From Hygrocybe punicea (taxonomy: Eukaryota; Basidiomycota; Agaricomycetes; Agaricales; Hygrophoraceae): DNA of 64,000 nt. The position numbers were made by a program, and so were the translations under genes. This document shows, in pieces, positions 58,026 to 64,000 of the stretch (its first letter is position 1; each line of letters opens with the position of its first letter). The notes beneath the pieces were generated by a model. It made no database searches and was not told the DNA's origin. It worked only from the letters and a program-made list of their open reading frames with translations. The DNA lies in assembly GCA_963556145.1 (NCBI GenBank), contig OY744473.1, positions 4,712,001-4,776,000 on the forward strand, read 5' to 3'.

Positions 58026-58495
58026 TAGGGAAATGCAGGGATAAGGGTAAATCCTTTTCCGTAGGTATCCGTACTCTTAAGAGTACGAGTACGGATACAG
58101 ATTCTCGTATCCGTGGGCTTCAAAATGAGCCGGAGATCATCCAAAACGGTCAAGAATTGACTGAGATAGAGACTAAACATTGATTGGACTCTATCTCAGT
58201 CAATTCTTGACCGTTGTAGTAGATGTACCTGGACAGTCACGTGACTAGGATTCCCACGGTTGTGTTTCCTTAGTAGTACAGATCTCGTGTTGTAGCGATT
58301 ATCATCAGTATCATCACTCGATTCCATCCCAGTTCTCTCAGCTGACTCCATCCCTCCACACCGTTTCAGGTGATCTCTGGCTCATTTTGATCGTGAATCC
58401 ATGGGTAAAATCTGTGGATATTGCATCCGTATCTGTGGGGAGTACGAGTATGGATACAGACAAATGTATCCTGGGATTACCCCTGCATTTCCCTA
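58026..58495. mobile_element. hAT-type MITE, second copy (470 bp) with a 150-bp insertion
   Basis: Ends TAGGGAAATGCAGGGATAAG and the complement TAGGGAAATGCAGGGGTAAT, flanked by the 8-bp duplication GTTACCAG (58018-58025 and 58496-58503). It matches the 7440-7759 copy in reverse orientation, except for 150 extra bases next to the central palindrome. The extra sequence is bounded by CCGTT at 58211-58215 and 58361-58365. Non-coding. Confidence 0.92.
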
Positions 58496-58503
58496 GTTAC
58501 CAG

Positions 58504-59838
58504 GTGACCTTGGCCCCACTAATGTCTTGTCCCTTGACGATAGGTAACGGCTGAGCACAGTTGACGTTGACCGGACTCTCACACTGGCACCTCCACCCTG
58601 GCTTCAACGTCGACGTTCACCCGGCAACTTGCATGAGCCTTCATGCAGCGGCCACAACAAAGGCGGCCCAGACCACTTCAAGCTGCCTCGCCAAGCAACT
58701 CGATGTGCTTGCCCTAGCCATGTTGCAGGTTTGTCAAGGAGAAAGTGATCGCGGAAAAAGTTCCCAACTGAATCCACCACCTTCTGCGTTTGTCTTGGTT
58801 GAAATTCTCACATCACAATCCCCAAGGCTTTGAACTTTTGCTGTTCTGCCATCATCATGACAAGCGTGGCACAATGTTGACATTATATGTTTGGCTTACT
58901 GGTACAGGTAGGTACACGGTTGCCAGGAGAGCAGGCGCAAGTGGGAACTTTTGTTTTTTGGGTGGTCGCTGTTTTGCCATGATGAGCATGGCACAATTGA
59001 TGTATCATGCTCTCCAACAGCACTTGTCCGAGATCTCTCCTGTGACCACTATGATCATCAACATCTGTCAAGCTTACCCTTCTGCATCTTTGGCGCTGAC
59101 GGGGTGAGGAGATAGAGCTCGAGAGGCACAGTTCGGGACGAAATAACAAGCCGATACAATGAGTAGGTGCAGAGGCCATTCAAATCGCTGCAATAAATCC
59201 AAGAATGTTTAAACTGCCTCCTCTCCAAAAAGTTAATTGCACAAAAACCCCATGTTTCAACACAATACATGGTAACAGTATGTAGGAGTCAGTTCAAGTT
59301 GTGCATACATTACTTGGTAATCGGAGGCAAGTTTTACCGTTGTCATTGTGAGGTTGTTTGATCTGATTATTAATAAGAAGCTATGAGACAGGGCTCATAA
59401 CCTATAATCAAGTAATGGTTATATTGACTGGGTGAGAGGCTATATGAAGGAATACGAGACACTCAGTGAGGTAAGTACAATACCTATACGAAGGAATACG
59501 AGACGCCAAACTACGGTCAGTGACAGATCAATGCATGGGGACGGGAACGGCTCACCTCAGCGATTGGGGACAATCGGTGAGGTGGCGGGCTACCTTCATA
59601 CACTATGTATATACCACGGATCCAGTAGATCTGGAATAAAAGAACTATTAAGGGAGTGCTCAACGAGAGATGTATACATTGGGAACTAACTTAGCACCTG
59701 TTTGGATATCCAACAGAAGTCATAATGAAAGTCTTCAATTGCAAGAGACCAAGTGCCTCGCAGCATTCAAGCGCCAAGTGACAAGTATCCCCACGTCCAC
59801 TTTACCTAGATATCAAACTTGAGTTGATCATGCACAAG
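58504..59838. other. No supported gene
   Basis: Short frames at 58561-59107 (plus) and 59179-58883 (minus) show no motif. CATCATGACAAGCGTGGCACAATG (58852-58875) and CATGATGAGCATGGCACAATT (58978-58998) are similar, so a small local duplication is possible. Confidence 0.3.
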
Positions 59839-61060
59839 TTATGAAACACAAAAATCATACAAGTTATCATTCGGTGCAAAAGAAAAAGATAAAAAAGGTT
59901 GCATGATGTAAAAAATGGATAGTAGGAGAGCTATACATGTTTGCCATTGTTCCGAAGTACGAGAGAGGGCTACCATAACAAAGACTAGTCGATACTCGCA
60001 TTGGCAAGGACTGGGTTGAGATGGGCATGCTGGAAGCACTTGGTGTTGTGGAGGACCTGCATGATGAAGGAGATGAGGGGTGACATAAGTCACGTCGGAG
60101 GAATCGGTGCAACCAGAACCACCAATGAGGATGCCGCCAACACGGTTGAAGACATCAGTGACGCAAGACCCAGAGTCCTCTTTGACAGAGAATGCACCCG
60201 AATCCTTGTGGTTGGGAATCACTGGCCACTCCCCCTGACTCTGTGTACTGGCCGGCAAAAATAGGTGCGGGTGTAAGAATGAAACATTGTTCACCTTGCT
60301 GATGGTCGTACCAGTCTTGGTGCCATTCTTGAAGACGATCAAGCAGGCCCAGGGCCTATCCTTAGTGGAGATCAGGATGCTGAGGGTCGCGGTGTATGGG
60401 TTGCGAGCAGTGAAAGTTGGGTCAGACAAGGGGATGGAATCAAGCCCACAAGACTCCCTAATCTCTACGTGGTAGTTGTGGATACCCCAACTGTCGATGT
60501 ATGTGTGGCATTTGTGGATGACAATGCTGCCCTCCTCGCCCCGAACTCGATGCCAATCCAGACGGTGGCCAGGCTGGAGGACTCTCCAACTTCGACAATA
60601 TGGAGGGCCTCGACACTAGTCCAGTTCACATGCATCAGGTTCAGGCCATGGCGAAGGCCAATGGCTAGAACACTGTCCCAAACACTAACGAGGGGGTTCC
60701 TCTCAGCTCTTTGAGGACAGAGTAGGCCTTGGGGCTAGATGGAAGCTTGAAGGGGCCAGGTTTGGTGGTAGCAATGAGGGATGGTTTGGAGGGCAAGTCC
60801 TTGTAGTAGTGCTTAGACAGATCCTTGGTCACCACGAATGGGGTGAGTTCCGTCATTGTAAGACGTTTGGTAGCAGACGAAAGTTCGCTGAATGTTCCCC
60901 CGCTGGATGAAACAATGTCTATGTGAGAGAGGGGGGACTGCAATGCCTCATCCTCGTCTGTCAGCTTGAAGACTATGGCAAGCTTGGAGGGGTCCACTGA
61001 AAAGGGGTAAATAAATGTTGGTAAGGGAAGGTAGTGAAAGAGCAAAAAGGCAACGCACTG
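59839..61060 (-). pseudogene. Decayed trypsin-fold-like gene of a mushroom family
   Basis: The first part (VDPSKLAIVFKLTDEDEALQ and later LPSSPKAYSVLKELRGTPSL) is followed by VNWTSVEALHIVEVGESSSL and WIGIEFG. A +1/-1 shift at about 60545 then continues as GEEGSIVIHKC and NYHVEIRESCGLD. The C-terminal part has HKDSGAFSVKEDSGSCVTD, GGILIGGSGCTDSSDVTYVT, which matches the GDSGS segment of a serine-protease-like family in mushrooms, but with Glu replacing the first Gly of GDSG. The frameshift and altered motif suggest loss of function. Confidence 0.55.
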
Positions 61061-61925
61061 GCTGTAGATGTTGTGTTAAACCAAAACTCTGAAGACATGC
61101 AGAGTTTTTTTATATATTAACACAACATTGGCAACCAGTGAGAAACTCTGGGTTTTCCTCACCTTCAGTATGACCAATTTTCCCGCCAGCCTGCGTATTG
61201 TACCTTGTGCCTTCACTGTGCCTTGAAGCTTGATGGTCAATATGCCAGTGAATGGCAATCCTGATATGTCCTGGAGTCCAGCACCCAAGCTACATATTGA
61301 GGTTCAACCTCTTCTGGGGATGGCTACTGACCCAAACTTGTGGTTGTATCGGACATGTCTAGCCTTCCTGGACACTTTGCATCATATAGTTGAGCATATG
61401 ATGTTTTAGTGTTACCTCATGATACGGGAAATTGGAAGGAGGGAGGAAAAATCGTTATCACACTCTTTGAGGTTTCATTGTTACGTTGAGAGAGTCGGCA
61501 TGACACTGAGAAAAATTGATCATTCCTATCAACTAGCTAATGAGACTGGAACATGCGCATGCATACATATAGTCAACAAACAATCAAACAATAAAGTCCA
61601 AGTCTGGAACATTCTTCTGCTCAACCCTGCTGTCAAATGTGGATTGATGAGTGATTGGTCCTTGCTGGAGACAGGAATAGAGTGAAACATTAGAAGGTTA
61701 TGAATCTATGTGACTTACCACTGGCACATAGGGAGGTGGACCTGCCTGTTCTGTTGCAGCGGGGATGTTCCCATTCCTAATGAACTTTATATATGCCTGG
61801 TAGCAATGCGTTGGAAAATTTGCACCAAAATCTGACTTGGTGGGATGGTTTAGAGTCATCATTTAACCCATGAGATGTCCTGTGCAAATTTTGAACAAAA
61901 TTGGTGAACCGGTTTTGGAGCTATA
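61061..61925. other. No supported gene
   Basis: AT-rich sequence. A short inverted pair lies near 61060-61135 (GTTGTGTTAAACCAAAACTC with the partner GAGTTTTTTTATATATTAAC, then ACAAC). The satellite array begins at its right end. Confidence 0.35.
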
Positions 61926-61929
61926 GTGC

Positions 61930-62945
61930 AAACAAGGGGTAGAAGGGGGTATGAGGAGCACATTGGCATATCTCAAGAGTGCATTCACAAAATGGTCCGG
62001 GAGATCATTTCAATGGAATGTGGTGCTCAAATAGCCCCCAGAACAAGTAATTTGGGGTTACTAGCTGCCCTGGAACATGTGCTATACAAGGGGGGTATGA
62101 GGAGCACATGGGCATATCTCAAGAATGAATTCATAAAAGGGTCCGGGAGATGGCTCCATTGCATTCCCATGGTTAAATAACCCCCAGAACAAGTGATTTC
62201 AGATTCCTAGCTGGCCAGGAACCTGTGCTATTCCAGGGGGGTATGAGGAGCACATTGCTGTATCTCGAGAATACATTCATAAAAGGGTCTGGGAGATGAT
62301 TCCATTGCAATCCCATGGTGAAATAACCCCCAGAACAGGTGATTAGAGGTTCCTAGCTGGCCAGGAACATGTGCTATACTAGGGGGGTATGAGGAGCACA
62401 TGGGCATATCTCAAGAATGCATTCATAAAGCGGTCCGGGAGATGACTCCATTGCGATCCCATGGTGACATAACCCCCAGAACAAGTGATTTCAGATTCCT
62501 AGCTGGCCAGGAACCTGTGCTATTCCAGGAGGGTATGAGGAGCACATTGCTGTATCTCGAGAATACATTCATAAAAGGGTCCGGAAAATGATACCATTGC
62601 AATCTGTTGGTCAAACAACCCCCACAACAAGTGATTTGAAGTAGCTCACCATCCTGGAACATGTGCTTTGCCAGGGGGTAGGAGGAGCACCATGATATAT
62701 CTCAAGAATGCATGCACAAAATGGACCCGGAGATGACTCCATTGAGATCCCATGGTAAAATAACCCCTAGGTCAAGTGATTTGAGGTTCCTAGCTGGCCA
62801 TGAACAGGTGCTATAACAGGGGGTACAAGGAGGACATTGCTATATCTCAATACATTCATAAAACCGTCTTGGAGATGATTCCATTGATATCTAATGGTTC
62901 AATAGCCTCTAGGACAAGTATTTTCATGCTGCTCACTGTCAAGAC
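61930..62945 (+). repeat. Satellite of seven units, about 146 bp each
   Basis: GGGGGTATGAGGAGCACA and its variants start units at about 61944, 62090, 62234, 62381, 62527, 62674 and 62815, a spacing of 141-147 bp. Each unit continues with GGCATATCTCAAGAATGCAT then CATAAAAGGGTCCGGGAGAT, CCCCCAGAACAAGTGATT and CCTAGCTGGCCAGGAAC. Divergence grows toward the right. The array stops almost exactly at the 3' end of the next gene (62950). Confidence 0.9.
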
Positions 62946-62949
62946 ACTA

Positions 62950-64000
62950 CTACTCTTCACCTGTCTCATCATTCTCTGAACATGTATCACCACTCTTCTC
63001 AATCTCTGAACTCCCACTGCCACCATCATCGCTGTCATCAGTGGAATCACCGTTGCTTTCACCGACACTGCTCTCCTCAGATTGGACCTCTTGTCTTCTT
63101 GCTGGAGGCTTGCGGAAATTTGCCTTCTTCCAGGACTTTTGACGATCCCTGTATTCATGTCTGCTTACTTTGTATGGGATTCCACGATGCTCTTGATCCA
63201 ATTTCGCAGCTATCACAGCTGTGGAAGCCTTTACCCTCCTTCTCACTGGTTTCTTCTCTCTGGTGGCATTCCCAATCCTCACCAGCTTGTAGTATCTGGA
63301 GTTGGTCACCAGCTCAATGTAACCGTTGCGTGTTTTCCATATCGTTCTGCATCTCCTTCCACCTTCCAGGCATCGTTTGCTGACAGGAAGACACTGAAGG
63401 TGAGCAAAGATGATGCCAAGCCCAGTCTTAATCTCAAGGAGACAACGCTCAGAGAGGGTCTTGCACAGATGATGATATTCCCCAATGTAACCCTTATCCA
63501 TCAATGGCTGCCAAACAGAGTTGGCATTGAAACCAGCATCGGGAGCTGGGAAAAAGATGGAGAGCATTGAGCGAAACAAAGAGTGTTTTTGTCCGGTCTT
63601 TGCACCCCGAAGATTGTAGCTTGAAGCCACGAATGTGCAATTACGAAAAGATGCCTGGATGGCTTGTACCGTCCAACATTCCATGGCTTCTTGAAGGGTG
63701 GTGGGCTTGGGAGGTAGACCATTCATGGCATCGTCCACCACGGTAAGCCAGAGATCGACCGTCATTCTGATAAATAGATCATTGGCCTGGGCGTGCTGGT
63801 CATACATGGCACTCCATTCCCAAGCCTTCAACATCGTCTCTGGTGAGTCTTGAATGGCTTGAACCACCAACTTCCAGGGAGGCGAGTCATCGATGGGATA
63901 CTGAGCATTTGGTTCAGAATTGATGAAATTGATTGTCCTAGCCTTTTTTTGTGCCCTCTTGTCCAGCTTCATCACCTTGGCCACCTCGTCATCGTCGTTT
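62950..64000 (-). CDS. Hypothetical protein, 5' end beyond the window
   Basis: One long open frame of about 344 codons enters from the right edge (DDDEVAKVMKLDKRAQKKAR) with no clear start, so it is 5'-partial. It is basic at first, then helical with aromatic residues (WKLVVQAIQDSPETMLKAWE, MTVDLWLTVVDDAMNGLPPK, IQASFRNCTFVASSYNLRG). A basic segment follows (REKKPVRRRVKAS, HEYRDRQKSWKKANFRKPPA) and a Ser/Asp/Glu-rich tail (DSTDDSDDGGSGSSEIEKSG) runs to the stop at 62950. No family is recognised. The basic-then-acidic layout suggests a nuclear protein, possibly transposon-associated given the satellite next door. Confidence 0.55.
   Translation of the reverse strand, partial: NDDDEVAKVMKLDKRAQKKARTINFINSEPNAQYPIDDSPPWKLVVQAIQDSPETMLKAWEWSAMYDQHAQANDLFIRMTVDLWLTVVDDAMNGLPPKPTTLQEAMECWTVQAIQASFRNCTFVASSYNLRGAKTGQKHSLFRSMLSIFFPAPDAGFNANSVWQPLMDKGYIGEYHHLCKTLSERCLLEIKTGLGIIFAHLQCLPVSKRCLEGGRRCRTIWKTRNGYIELVTNSRYYKLVRIGNATREKKPVRRRVKASTAVIAAKLDQEHRGIPYKVSRHEYRDRQKSWKKANFRKPPARRQEVQSEESSVGESNGDSTDDSDDGGSGSSEIEKSGDTCSENDETGEE

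Overview
The window is nuclear DNA of a filamentous fungus, most likely a mushroom-forming basidiomycete (Agaricomycetes). Genes are split by many 45-65 nt GT-AG introns, some exons are extremely short, and the spermidine synthase/saccharopine dehydrogenase fusion is typical of basidiomycetes. BTB, HNH and 'IPVFFVEIK' proteins belong to families expanded in mushrooms. No rRNA, CRISPR array or prokaryotic operon was seen. Exon joins were worked out by eye from splice sites and protein family fit, so internal boundaries are predictions.

Layout. (1) 1-18.1 kb is a repeat and transposon region. It holds minisatellites, purine and pyrimidine tracts, a tandemly repeated exon-intron unit, two TCCTGGTAAA-type repeat blocks, a 3.3-kb PIF/Harbinger transposon (6550-9856, 87-bp inverted repeats) with a 320-bp hAT-type MITE nested in its transposase (7440-7759), a 1149-bp non-autonomous hAT element (13022-14170, 8-bp target duplication) and a Copia-like remnant. 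(2) 18126-21127 is a 3.0-kb Tc1/mariner-superfamily element with an intact-looking spliced transposase and a convergent SAM-domain gene. (3) 21.2-52.8 kb is a gene-dense island: two tandem farnesyltransferase beta genes, spermidine synthase/saccharopine dehydrogenase, a TatD-type nuclease, a BTB protein, a sugar transporter, a large protein with ENWD(D/E)DF motifs (possibly Byr4/Bfa1), a secreted PLC-like phosphodiesterase, a small Lys-rich protein, PCNA with a large insertion, an RNA-dependent RNA polymerase, two lineage-type hypothetical proteins, an HNH-type protein and ribosomal protein eS6. (4) 52.9-64 kb is again gene-poor: decayed genes, a second copy of the MITE (58026-58495), a seven-unit satellite of about 146 bp, and the 5'-truncated end of a conserved-looking hypothetical gene at the right edge.

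The island mixes core functions (replication, translation, polyamine and lysine synthesis, prenylation) with RNA silencing. PCNA and the RdRp are on the same strand 168 bp apart, and the fusion gene and the TatD gene share a 76-bp divergent gap. The most notable observations are a 12-nt microexon carrying the centre of the RdRp catalytic motif, a 10-nt microexon in the TatD gene, a PCNA about 100 residues longer than usual, the SAM-domain passenger in the Tc1/mariner element, and the tandem exon-intron repeat at 10.6-11.35 kb.
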